A stretch of DNA of 6,294 bases from a bacterium CG2_30_54_10 (GTDB lineage: Bacteria > Muiribacteriota > Ozemobacteria > Ozemobacterales > Ozemobacteraceae), in NCBI GenBank assembly GCA_001872985.1, contig MNYA01000320.1, forward strand, positions 1 through 6,294. The letters are read 5' to 3'. Under the pieces are notes generated by a model, which did not search any database, was not told where the DNA came from, and worked only from the letters and a program-made list of their open reading frames with translations. Within the stretch, counting starts at the first letter, position 1. The number at the start of each line of letters is the position of its first letter. The position numbers and the translations under genes are program-made. Shown in pieces: positions 1 to 5,039 of this stretch.

Positions 1-78
1 AGTTTGAGCTGGAGTCTGAGCCTGAGCCACCGGCTGGGGCTGAATCTGGGCTTGGAACTGAGCCTGAGCTTGGGCTTG
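1..78 (-). repeat. Degenerate hexamer tract encoding Gln-Ala repeats
   Basis: On the minus strand the DNA reads as imperfect CAAGCC/CAAGCT/CAGGCT hexamers that encode alternating Gln and Ala after the signal peptide. It continues beyond the window edge. A 14-base piece (65-78, CAAGCCCAAGCTCA on the minus strand) also occurs at 4445-4458, where it is read in another frame. Confidence 0.7.
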
Positions 79-210
79 AGCGAACTGCCAGGGGGAAAAC
101 AAAGCCGCCGAAAAAACCAGCCCAACTGTCAAAACCATGGATGGGAAGGTAAACCGACCTCTAAGAAAAGTTCTCGCAAATATCGATAAAATGTTGATTC
201 CCTCATTCAT
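1..210 (-). CDS. Exported Gln/Ala-rich protein, N-terminal part only
   Basis: This minus-strand frame is open from an ATG at 210 to the window edge, giving 70 residues and no stop. Residues 25-44 form a hydrophobic stretch (MVLTVGLVFSAALFSP and following) ending in an AQA signal-peptidase-like site around residue 46. A leader of about 24 polar and basic residues precedes it, so the true start could instead be the ATG at 138, which gives a more ordinary signal peptide. Neither ATG has a good Shine-Dalgarno. After the cleavage site the protein becomes a QAQAQA low-complexity chain with scattered Pro and Thr. I do not recognise a family; the visible part is only an export signal and a linker-like region. 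The gene is transcribed away from the lipoprotein gene at 629. The opposite-strand frame here is a shadow of the repeat. Confidence 0.66.
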   Translation of the reverse strand, partial: MNEGINILSIFARTFLRGRFTFPSMVLTVGLVFSAALFSPWQFAQAQAQAQFQAQIQPQPVAQAQTPAQT

Positions 211-340
211 TGGCTAAGGAAGTCCGACTTGCCGATCTCATTTGGCACGGGCATTTTACTCCCGATTCCAGACAAAGGAAAGGCTTACCTGCTCGATAAT
301 TTGTGGCGCCGGCTCGAAAAAGAGGAAGTTCGCATCTCCA

Positions 341-376
341 CTTCCCACTCTCGCTCCCACTCCCGCACCCGCACCC
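341..376 (-). repeat. Hexamer repeat with G-quadruplex motif
   Basis: Six hexamers of the type (A/G)CTCCC or GCACCC lie end to end. On the minus strand positions 376-356 give four GGG runs separated by loops of exactly three bases, the standard four-tract G-quadruplex pattern. It lies about 150 bases upstream of the left minus-strand gene, on its coding strand, so it could fold in the leader or promoter DNA of that gene. A role is inference. Confidence 0.7.
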
Positions 377-466
377 AGAAGGCGGTTCAGGCAAGAGCGC
401 CCAGGTTCCCATCATTCACAAACCCTGGATTATCTGCGTTCAACCGCGTCAAAAACTACTTGCAAG

Positions 467-516
467 GTAACTTCTCAAAAAAGGGGGGCACGCGCCCCCC
501 TTTTTTGAGAAGTTAC
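467..516. mobile_element. 50-bp perfect palindromic element
   Basis: The arms 467-489 and 494-516 are exact reverse complements (23 bp each) around the loop ACGC. Each arm runs GTAACTTCTC, then A6, then G6C. The stem therefore looks like a bidirectional intrinsic terminator (GC stem, T6 on each strand), yet it sits between two divergent genes where no transcript should end. Bases 470-500 match 2576-2605 inside tetR with one G fewer, so I call it a short member of the same palindromic element family. No target duplication is visible in the flanks. Terminator activity remains possible. Confidence 0.65.
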
Positions 517-614
517 GGCGAAAGCAGGTTTCGTCGATTGTCAGTCAACAATTAAGAGCGTCCCCACTTCGGAGTTTTCCTGGGAAGGCCGAAGGATAGG
601 AGAGATTCATTTCT

Positions 615-620
615 AGGAGG
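615..620 (+). promoter_or_regulatory. Shine-Dalgarno fixing a TTG start
   Basis: AGGAGG lies eight bases before the TTG at 629. No ATG or GTG in this frame is comparably placed, so this site supports the TTG as the start of the lipoprotein. Confidence 0.8.
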
Positions 621-628
621 CAACTGTC

Positions 629-2080
629 TTGGAGGGACCCACCTACTGCTATCGGGCCTTTCCCAGCCGCCAAACGAAGCGCTTTCTGTTGCCCGCTCTG
701 ATCCTTCTCAGCCTCGCCACCAGTTGCGTAAACGAGGGAAACCTTCGCTTCAATCCGGTTCGCCCAGGCGAAAACTACAACCTCTCGGGGACAATCGATC
801 TATCCGAGCTCACCGAATCCGATCTGCTGACTTCATTTCGGATCCCGAACATGGAGATCGGCCAGATAACCGATTTCACAAAATTCACGGTTAAAGCGGG
901 CGACCGAAGCGTTTCCGCCGACAAAGCCGGGAAATTCAGCTTGATTGATGTTCCATTCGCATCAGATCTGATCCTGTCCGCAACCGCCGGAAAGGTCGTT
1001 CTGTTGCTGCGTTTGTATCCAAACGATCTTCGTCTGACTGATGTATCCAAGCTGAAAATTTCACTAGACTCAACCGCCCGCGCACTGATCTGGAAGAACG
1101 CCCAAAAGCGGGAAACCGAGCTCACCGCTTGGGATATCGCCGCCAGGGAGTATGAGCCTTTGATTGGATCGCTCACATTCATTTTGAAACTGGCATTGCA
1201 GACCCCCAAAAAGGATGTCCCCATTACGATTCTCGAACTTGCTTCGGTCGATCAGGCAGCCAAGACAGCAGCCGATGCAATCATTCCAAGAGAAGCCGAT
1301 CTTCGAGAGGCATATTCGGTAATCCAGAATGCGCTCTTGAAATCCGATCTCAAAATACTGAAGTATTACATTTCACCGGAGTTTTCCAACGATTGGGACT
1401 CGACCTCATCCTGGAACGATTTCAATGCCGCGATGGAGGAATATTTCAAAAAATATCGTCTCAACAACGCCTCCTATACGATTTCCGACATGGAATTCCT
1501 CCCCGGAAATGAAGCCAGGGTCAGGACCGCCGGAAAGATTGAATTTACCAATACCCATTCAGGGCTTGATGGAGAAACCGCCCTTTACCAGTCCGACATT
1601 TTCTGGCGAAGGGAAGGAAGCTTTTGGAAAATCACGCGGAACCTCCCATACCGCGAGGGACACCCGACTCAACTTATGGCCGGCAGCCGCTGGGGAGAAA
1701 TCGCGAGAGCCCACGCTCAGCTTCAGGGCGCGATTTTCAAAGAGGATATTCCCGTCTTGGAGAAAATCATCTCGCCGAACTTCGGAAATGATTGGGACGT
1801 CCACAGCACCCACTCCGATTTATTGAATTCAGCGCAAAGCCGCTTCAACGCGTGTGACGTCAAGGTCGCGACCTATTCCATCCGGTTCATTGATTTCATC
1901 GATGACAGCCATGCCAGGGTTCATTGCACCGCGCAGGTAGCGGTTTTCCGCTTGCTCCCCGGGGTCGATTCCACAACCGGGGTGGTCAACGCGGTCGTCG
2001 ACTGGCATCTGGAGAGCGGGGTCTGGAAGCTTTTTCGCAATCTTCCCTACAAGTTTTCCCACCCACTAAATATCCGCTGA
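629..2080 (+). CDS. Lipoprotein with tandem NTF2/SnoaL-like domains
   Basis: The protein has 483 residues from a TTG start with AGGAGG eight bases upstream. Residues 19-32 are a hydrophobic signal ending LSLATSC, a lipobox-like motif that would lipidate Cys33, so it is probably membrane-anchored on the periplasmic side. Residues about 48-150 look beta-rich (GTIDLSELTESDLL; DKAGKFSLIDVPF), like a carboxypeptidase-regulatory or Ig-type fold. An alpha-helical linker follows (150-222). Then come two copies of one domain, about 225-346 and 358-479. They align at a constant offset of 133 residues without gaps: ISPEFSNDWD/ISPNFGNDWD and RNLPYREGHP/RNLPYKFSHP. The domain order (helices, then curved sheet ending in W-R/H-x-E-x-x-x-W-K) resembles NTF2-like/SnoaL folds, which often bind small ligands or act in assembly. 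The fold call is by pattern; function is unknown. No clear terminator follows it. Confidence 0.85.
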   Translation: MEGPTYCYRAFPSRQTKRFLLPALILLSLATSCVNEGNLRFNPVRPGENYNLSGTIDLSELTESDLLTSFRIPNMEIGQITDFTKFTVKAGDRSVSADKAGKFSLIDVPFASDLILSATAGKVVLLLRLYPNDLRLTDVSKLKISLDSTARALIWKNAQKRETELTAWDIAAREYEPLIGSLTFILKLALQTPKKDVPITILELASVDQAAKTAADAIIPREADLREAYSVIQNALLKSDLKILKYYISPEFSNDWDSTSSWNDFNAAMEEYFKKYRLNNASYTISDMEFLPGNEARVRTAGKIEFTNTHSGLDGETALYQSDIFWRREGSFWKITRNLPYREGHPTQLMAGSRWGEIARAHAQLQGAIFKEDIPVLEKIISPNFGNDWDVHSTHSDLLNSAQSRFNACDVKVATYSIRFIDFIDDSHARVHCTAQVAVFRLLPGVDSTTGVVNAVVDWHLESGVWKLFRNLPYKFSHPLNIR

Positions 2081-2111
2081 ACCCTTGCCGCGCCAATCAA
2101 CCCGTTTCCGC

Positions 2112-2140
2112 TTGACACCGGAATGCTTCAGGATTAATAA
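2112..2140 (+). promoter_or_regulatory. Candidate sigma70 promoter of the tetR-STAS unit
   Basis: A perfect TTGACA at 2112-2117 is followed after 17 bases by TAATAA at 2135-2140, a weak -10 (three of six matches). ATTAAT at 2133-2138 is a closer -10 match, but with 15-base spacing. The expected transcription start near 2147 leaves a leader of about 40 bases before the ATG at 2189. Confidence 0.45.
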
Positions 2141-2147
2141 GTGGAGG

Positions 2148-2163
2148 CCGACCGAAAGGTTGG
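2148..2163. promoter_or_regulatory. Candidate TetR operator
   Basis: An inverted repeat, CCGACC-GAAA-GGTTGG (one G-T pair in the stem), lies at the predicted transcription start just ahead of tetR. TetR regulators commonly repress their own gene from such sites. The assignment rests on position and symmetry only. Confidence 0.35.
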
Positions 2164-2176
2164 AACATGTCCTCAT

Positions 2177-2181
2177 GGAGG
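2177..2181 (+). promoter_or_regulatory. Shine-Dalgarno of tetR
   Basis: GGAGG ends seven bases before the ATG at 2189. It shows that translation begins there and not at the in-frame GTG at 2141, which lies in the promoter/operator region. Confidence 0.75.
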
Positions 2182-2564
2182 TTTTCTCATGCCTACCCCC
2201 CGCCAGATTGAGCGGCGTCAACGGGTTCTGAGGGTAAGCCGGGAGTTTTTCGCCCAGCAGGGTTTCCAAGAAACAGCTCTCGATCAGGTAGCCCAGAAGG
2301 CACATATCGGCAAAGGAATCATCTATCGCTATTTCGGGAACAAGGAAGACCTTCTCGTCGCGGATTTCGCGGACACATTCGAGGCAATCCAGGCTGCGGC
2401 GCCGGCTCTTCCGCCGAGCTTTCCCGGCACACTCGAAAAGCGGGTGCGTTCGATAATCCGAAACTACCTGCGCCAGATCGAAAGCCAGAAGGAGACGTTG
2501 GCCTTTTTCGGGAAGACCCTTGCAGACCTTCCTTGCACTCCGTGGGGGCAAACCATTCGCCAAG

Positions 2565-2573
2565 GATTCATCG
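2565..2573. repeat. Target-site duplication, left copy
   Basis: GATTCATCG here is repeated exactly at 2707-2715 and brackets the element in tetR. In the undisrupted gene this site encodes part of GFID. The final G may belong to the element, making the duplication eight bases. Confidence 0.8.
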
Positions 2574-2706
2574 TGACTTCTCAAAAAAGGGGGCACGCGC
2601 CCCCCTTCGCCTCACGAAGTGAATTCGCGAGGCTCAACCCCCGCGGTCGGGCGCTTTGCGCCCTCCGGTCTGCCTTCACTCTTCCCCCGACTTATTGAGA
2701 TGATAC
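2574..2706. mobile_element. 133-bp MITE-like palindromic element inside tetR
   Basis: The insert carries no gene of its own. Its ends are imperfect inverted repeats: counting the G at 2573, GTGACTTCTCAA on the left against GTATCATCTCAA read inward from the right, 9 of 12 identical. It holds three stem-loops: GGGGGC/GCCCCC around ACGC near 2589-2604, GCCTC-CGAA/TTCG-GAGGC at 2609-2633, and GGGCGC-TTT-GCGCCC at 2649-2663. The left 30 bases match the palindrome at 467-516. A 9-bp direct repeat flanks it. This fits a non-autonomous transposable element moved in trans by a transposase that makes 8-9 bp duplications. No transposase is in the window, so its mover is unknown. Confidence 0.8.
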
Positions 2707-2715
2707 GATTCATCG
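2707..2715. repeat. Target-site duplication, right copy
   Basis: This is the second exact GATTCATCG. The reading frame of the tetR 3' half resumes through it as FID and continues with RYLEIVP. Confidence 0.8.
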
Positions 2716-2975
2716 ACCGATATCTTGAGATAGTCCCGAGACGTGTTCCGGCAATCGTCGAGCACATGAAAAACGGCTCCATTGCCACCATGGACCCCGA
2801 AAAAATGTTGTTTTTGATAATCGGCGCGGTTCACGGTGCGATCCTCTGGTGGATCCGAAAGGGCTGCTCGACCACTCTGACCGACGAGGCCGATATCATT
2901 TCTTCCTTTGTCCTCAACGGAGTCATTCCGGCCAAAACCGTGGAAGGAACCGCCCTGCCGGGTTCAACGAGCGGC

Positions 2976-2979
2976 GGAG
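2976..2979 (+). promoter_or_regulatory. Shine-Dalgarno for the TTG start of the STAS gene
   Basis: GGAG lies seven bases before the TTG at 2987. The start overlaps the tetR stop as TTGA, the usual arrangement for translational coupling. Confidence 0.65.
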
Positions 2980-2986
2980 CAATCAG

Positions 2987-3340
2987 TTGACCGAAGCCAA
3001 CTTCGAGTTCAAGCAGACAAAGAAAGGCCCGGTTCTTGTTATCGAACTTTTGGGCTACCTCGGTAAAGAGGGCGGGATTGCTTTTGCGGCGATTATCGAG
3101 AAATCCCTTGCAGGTGGAAACCGGAAATTCGGGCTTGATTTTCGCCGTGTTGACGTTATAAACAGCCAGGGTATTTCCGTGCTCCTGGAGGTCGGTTCAA
3201 GGATCTGCGAAGACTTCGGGGGCGCCCTGGCCGTATTTGGGTTAAGCCCACATCTAAAACTGATTCTCGAAATCTCCTGTTTTTTCAGTTTCGCCACCAC
3301 AGCTCAGGGCGAAGCGGAAGCCCTCAAAGCGCTGGAGTAA
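2987..3340 (+). CDS. STAS-domain protein (anti-sigma factor antagonist-like)
   Basis: The 117-residue product fills the length of a single STAS domain, as in SpoIIAA/RsbV proteins. The alternating pattern is visible: strand PVLVIELLGYL (15-25), helix IAFAAIIEKSL, strand KFGLDFRRVDVI, the diagnostic loop NSQG (59-62), helix ISVLLEVGSRICEDFG and strand ALAVFGLSPHLKLILEI. Ser60 is where the family is phosphorylated by a partner anti-sigma kinase; the dephosphorylated form binds that partner and frees a sigma factor or effector. No kinase or phosphatase gene is in the window, so the partner is unknown. I chose the TTG at 2987 for its GGAG site, its overlap with the tetR stop, and because the domain begins soon after. 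It is probably co-transcribed with tetR, so the insertion upstream may change its expression. Confidence 0.82.
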   Translation: MTEANFEFKQTKKGPVLVIELLGYLGKEGGIAFAAIIEKSLAGGNRKFGLDFRRVDVINSQGISVLLEVGSRICEDFGGALAVFGLSPHLKLILEISCFFSFATTAQGEAEALKALE

Positions 3341-3547
3341 TCTTTTAAAAGGGCATCTGAAGCCATTTCCACGGCTGATTTTATTTTGTTTCCGGGCATC
3401 GACATGTGTTTTGGTTTATGTTATCCTGCATCCGTTCCGGAGGGCCCCCGCTATTTTTCATTCCGCCGTACTCGCCGGTGGAGCAGTTGCAGCCTCGCTT
3501 GGGCCTTGTCCGGAGAACACGCCAGAAAACCTAAGGAGGCCATGAGT
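3341..3547 (+). other. Leader region upstream of rlpA
   Basis: No convincing gene lies here. A four-base stem AGCC/GGCT (3361-3376) followed by a T-rich run may be a weak terminator for the STAS gene. A T-rich stretch with TATGTT at 3417-3422 could hold a -10, but I see no matching -35. The G+C-rich part (3436-3530) can form several short stems, but I recognise no riboswitch class. Confidence 0.4.
3532..3539 (+). promoter_or_regulatory. Full-length Shine-Dalgarno that argues for a TTG start
   Basis: TAAGGAGG is an eight-base match to the 16S tail. The ATG at 3542 is only two bases from it, too close for normal initiation, whereas the in-frame TTG at 3548 is eight bases away. TTG also starts the genes at 629 and 2987. 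Confidence 0.6.
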
Positions 3548-4021
3548 TTGAGTCTAATGAGATTTTTTGCCGGATCCGTGGTGTTCCTGACGCTCGCAGT
3601 TGTTGCTTCGGCTGCTCCCCAACCCATGGAACAGATCGCGATGAAGATTCGAGGCAACCAGCCAGTTTCTCCTCTCTACAGCCTTCAAGCCCCTATCCAG
3701 ATTCTCGCAGAATTCGGAATCGCTTCCTGGTATGACTGCCCGACCAGGCCCGAGCCCATTGTCCATCAGAGGCTTCGTATCAAAGACAAGATATACCATA
3801 TCGCTCACAAAACTCTTCCCTTCGGGACCCTCGTTAAGGTCATCAATCCCGCGAACGGCCGGAAGATATTTTGCCGGGTCATCGACCGCGGCCCATTCAT
3901 CTCCGGCCGGATTATCGACCTTGATGCTTTTGGCGCCAAAGCCCTTGGCATCAACGGTATCAGCCGGATCGCCATCAAAATCTTCCGACTTTCCCCCGAC
4001 CAGTTCGCAATGAAGCGCTGA
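3548..4021 (+). CDS. rlpA: RlpA-like peptidoglycan enzyme (double-psi beta-barrel)
   Basis: The product has 157 residues from the TTG at 3548; two more codons are added if the ATG at 3542 is used. Residues 5-22 form a signal peptide ending VVASA, so it is exported, apparently as a soluble protein since no lipobox Cys is present. The rest is one RlpA double-psi barrel: GIASWYD (57-63), HKTLPFGTLVKVINPANGR (87-105), CRVIDRGPF (109-117) and GRIIDLDAFGAKALGI (120-135). His87 and Asp113 match the His and Asp in the family's active site. RlpA cleaves peptidoglycan strands lacking stem peptides, often at the septum. The usual R-x-T-A-x-G-E segment before the His is replaced by a divergent stretch with Cys64, and there is no SPOR domain to target denuded glycans. 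Enzymatic activity is therefore likely but not certain. A terminator follows 17 bases after the stop. Confidence 0.85.
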   Translation: MSLMRFFAGSVVFLTLAVVASAAPQPMEQIAMKIRGNQPVSPLYSLQAPIQILAEFGIASWYDCPTRPEPIVHQRLRIKDKIYHIAHKTLPFGTLVKVINPANGRKIFCRVIDRGPFISGRIIDLDAFGAKALGINGISRIAIKIFRLSPDQFAMKR

Positions 4022-4038
4022 AGAACGAATTCTACAAC

Positions 4039-4071
4039 GCCCCCCGGCGAAATTGGGGGGCATCCTTTTTT
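4039..4071 (+). terminator. Intrinsic terminator after rlpA
   Basis: A perfect seven-base stem GCCCCCC (4039-4045) and GGGGGGC (4055-4061) with a nine-base loop is followed by ATCC and six T (4066-4071). The next Shine-Dalgarno starts just two bases later, so readthrough would feed the downstream gene and the structure may act as an attenuator. Confidence 0.8.
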
Positions 4072-4072
4072 C

Positions 4073-4077
4073 AGGAG
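4073..4077 (+). promoter_or_regulatory. Shine-Dalgarno that sets the start at 4086
   Basis: AGGAG lies eight bases before the ATG at 4086. The upstream in-frame ATG at 4053 falls inside the terminator loop and has no such site. Confidence 0.8.
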
Positions 4078-4085
4078 TGTTTCCA

Positions 4086-5027
4086 ATGCAACAAAAAGGT
4101 TTGAAGCATTTGTTCCTCGCCGGAATGATCTTGCTCGCCGGCCAACCTCTGTTCGGCCTTTCAGAATACGGGAAGAAGCTTCTGGAAGGATTACGCGAGA
4201 AGTGTGAAAAGAGATTGACAACCACTGCGGCGCCCAATGAAGCGCCTGCCGTGGAAAATCCTCCGAGCCAGTCATCCTCTTCACAGGTCGTTCCGCCTCC
4301 CTCGGAAGGTTCTTCCGGGGCAACGTCCGGTGAAGGTGTCACAGCCGTTACGCAGGATGGCTCTCGCTCCGCTGACGAAAAAAAGTCGGTAGAAAAGCAT
4401 AAAGAGCAAAATCTCAAACACGAGCCCAAGCTCAAGCCCGAGCCCAAGCCCAAGCTCAAGCCCGAGCTCAAGCTCAAACACGAGCCAAAGCTCAAGCTCA
4501 GGCCCGAACCCGAGCCCAAACTGGAGAAACCAAAAAAAAAGCACAGCAATATCGAGCAAAAGAAGCCGCAATCAGAGTCTTCTTCTTCCCGGGCTTTCAT
4601 CGCCAGCCCATCTGAATCCATTTCCAGGCAGCCGGAAACACAAAGAATCGGTTCGTCGATTCAATACAGAACATTCGGGGAAGTCTCCGACGAAGAGCTG
4701 GTACAATTCGCCAAGGAATATGTCTGGAGACCTGAAAAAGTGCGGGTTCACACCCCCCCGCCGACTTCGACTTATCGACCGGCGAAGAAGAAAAAGGCCG
4801 CTGAGGCCAAACCAGCCTCAGGAAAAAAGCCCGTAACCAAGACAGGAACAGCCAAGACAGGGTCAGCCAAGACGGGGTCAGCCAAGACAGGAACACCCAA
4901 GGCGGGGTCAGCCAAAACGGGGTCAGCCAAGGCTGTATCAAGCAAAGTCGACTCGGGAAAAGCAGGCACAAAAGCCCCGGGTTCGGCCTCAAAATCAAAA
5001 AAGACTTCTGAAAAAAGCAAGTCCTGA
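4086..5027 (+). CDS. Exported lysine-rich repeat protein, function unknown
   Basis: The 313-residue protein starts MQQKGLKHLFLAGMILLAGQ, a signal peptide or N-terminal anchor ending near residue 25. Residues 26-45 form a short amphipathic helix (EYGKKLLEGLREKCEKR). A Ser/Pro/Glu-rich acidic stretch (50-100) leads to a KPEPKPKLKPEL region (111-150). One compact-looking segment follows (188-226, RIGSSIQYRTFGEVSDEELVQF onward), then a Lys/Ala/Gly/Thr/Ser tail with five-residue repeats KTGSA (252-286). The tail resembles histone-H1-like or wall-binding basic tails. Because of the export signal I infer binding to anionic envelope polymers rather than DNA. No named family is recognised; residues 188-226 are the best search query. 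It follows the RlpA-like gene in the same direction and may share readthrough transcription. A large frame on the opposite strand is a shadow of the repeats. Confidence 0.75.
   Translation: MQQKGLKHLFLAGMILLAGQPLFGLSEYGKKLLEGLREKCEKRLTTTAAPNEAPAVENPPSQSSSSQVVPPPSEGSSGATSGEGVTAVTQDGSRSADEKKSVEKHKEQNLKHEPKLKPEPKPKLKPELKLKHEPKLKLRPEPEPKLEKPKKKHSNIEQKKPQSESSSSRAFIASPSESISRQPETQRIGSSIQYRTFGEVSDEELVQFAKEYVWRPEKVRVHTPPPTSTYRPAKKKKAAEAKPASGKKPVTKTGTAKTGSAKTGSAKTGTPKAGSAKTGSAKAVSSKVDSGKAGTKAPGSASKSKKTSEKSKS
4416..4535 (+). repeat. Hexamer tract encoding KPEP/KLKP repeats
   Basis: Imperfect hexamers built from CCCAAG, CTCAAG and CCCGAG run for about 120 bases and encode alternating Lys or Glu with Pro or Leu. 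The unit resembles the tract at 1-78, but the coding frame is different. Confidence 0.75.
4839..4943 (+). repeat. 15-bp tandem repeats encoding KTGSA pentapeptides
   Basis: About seven 15-base units (consensus AAGACGGGGTCAGCC, the last ones decayed) encode KTGTA, KTGSA, KTGSA, KTGTP, KAGSA, KTGSA and KAVSS. Third-position differences between units show that copies have diverged under protein-level constraint or by age. Copy number is likely to vary between strains. Confidence 0.85.
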
Positions 5028-5039
5028 GGTAGGAAGGTA

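Larger units (their letters stand above)
211..614. other. Divergent intergenic region
   Basis: This stretch separates the minus-strand gene starting at 210 from the plus-strand gene starting at 629, so it should contain two outward promoters; I could not place either with confidence. It holds a hexamer tract with G-quadruplex potential (341-376), a 50-bp perfect palindrome (467-516) and a small inverted repeat ATTGT-N6-ACAAT at 537-552 that could be an operator. Open frames across it are short, mutually overlapping on both strands and biased by the repeats, so I do not call a gene. Confidence 0.6.
2189..2990 (+). pseudogene. TetR-family regulator, split by a small element
   Basis: Residues 1-128 are a clear TetR/AcrR N-terminus: a helix (RRQRVLRVSREFFAQQGF), then the HTH at about 29-56 with the hallmark GKGIIYRYFGNKEDLL. 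The frame then enters an inserted element and stops at 2696-2698 after about 41 foreign residues. The rest of the ligand-binding and dimer domain continues in another frame from 2700 to 2990 (DRYLEIVPRRVPAIVEHM, IIGAVHGAILWWIRKG). Deleting the 142 bases 2574-2715 joins ...RQGFI directly to DRYLEIVP... in frame, giving about 219 residues, a normal TetR length. It was therefore one gene. TetR proteins bind operator DNA as dimers and release it on ligand binding; the truncated form keeps the HTH but loses most of the dimer helices. An ATG at 2700, one base after the stop, could allow separate translation of the 3' half. The STAS gene overlaps its stop codon. Confidence 0.85.

Noticed and set aside
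467..516. A simple bidirectional Rho-independent terminator
   Set aside because: The flanking genes diverge, and the same core is found inside a broken gene, so an element is the better reading. Terminator activity is not excluded.
203..555. Overlapping short frames on both strands between the divergent genes
   Set aside because: They depend on the hexamer tract and the palindrome, have no start-site support, and encode low-complexity or disjointed sequence.
775..1224. Minus-strand frame of 149 residues inside the lipoprotein gene
   Set aside because: It is an antisense shadow; the plus-strand frame has a signal, a lipobox and a duplicated domain.
2066..2596. Minus-strand frame of 176 residues across the tetR start
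   Set aside because: It is antisense to the unmistakable TetR HTH and to the promoter region, with no features of its own.
3341..3540. Riboswitch ahead of rlpA (c-di-AMP or c-di-GMP type considered)
   Set aside because: I could not find the conserved core bases of either class, only generic G+C-rich stems.
4053..4085. Upstream ATG start for the lysine-rich protein
   Set aside because: It lies in the terminator loop without a Shine-Dalgarno, whereas the ATG at 4086 has AGGAG at ideal spacing and opens directly into the signal peptide.
3554..4621. A 355-residue minus-strand open frame with SLGLGSGLSLG-type repeats
   Set aside because: It lies opposite two well-supported plus-strand genes, and its repeats are the complement of the KPEP hexamer tract. 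It has no Shine-Dalgarno or recognisable domain.
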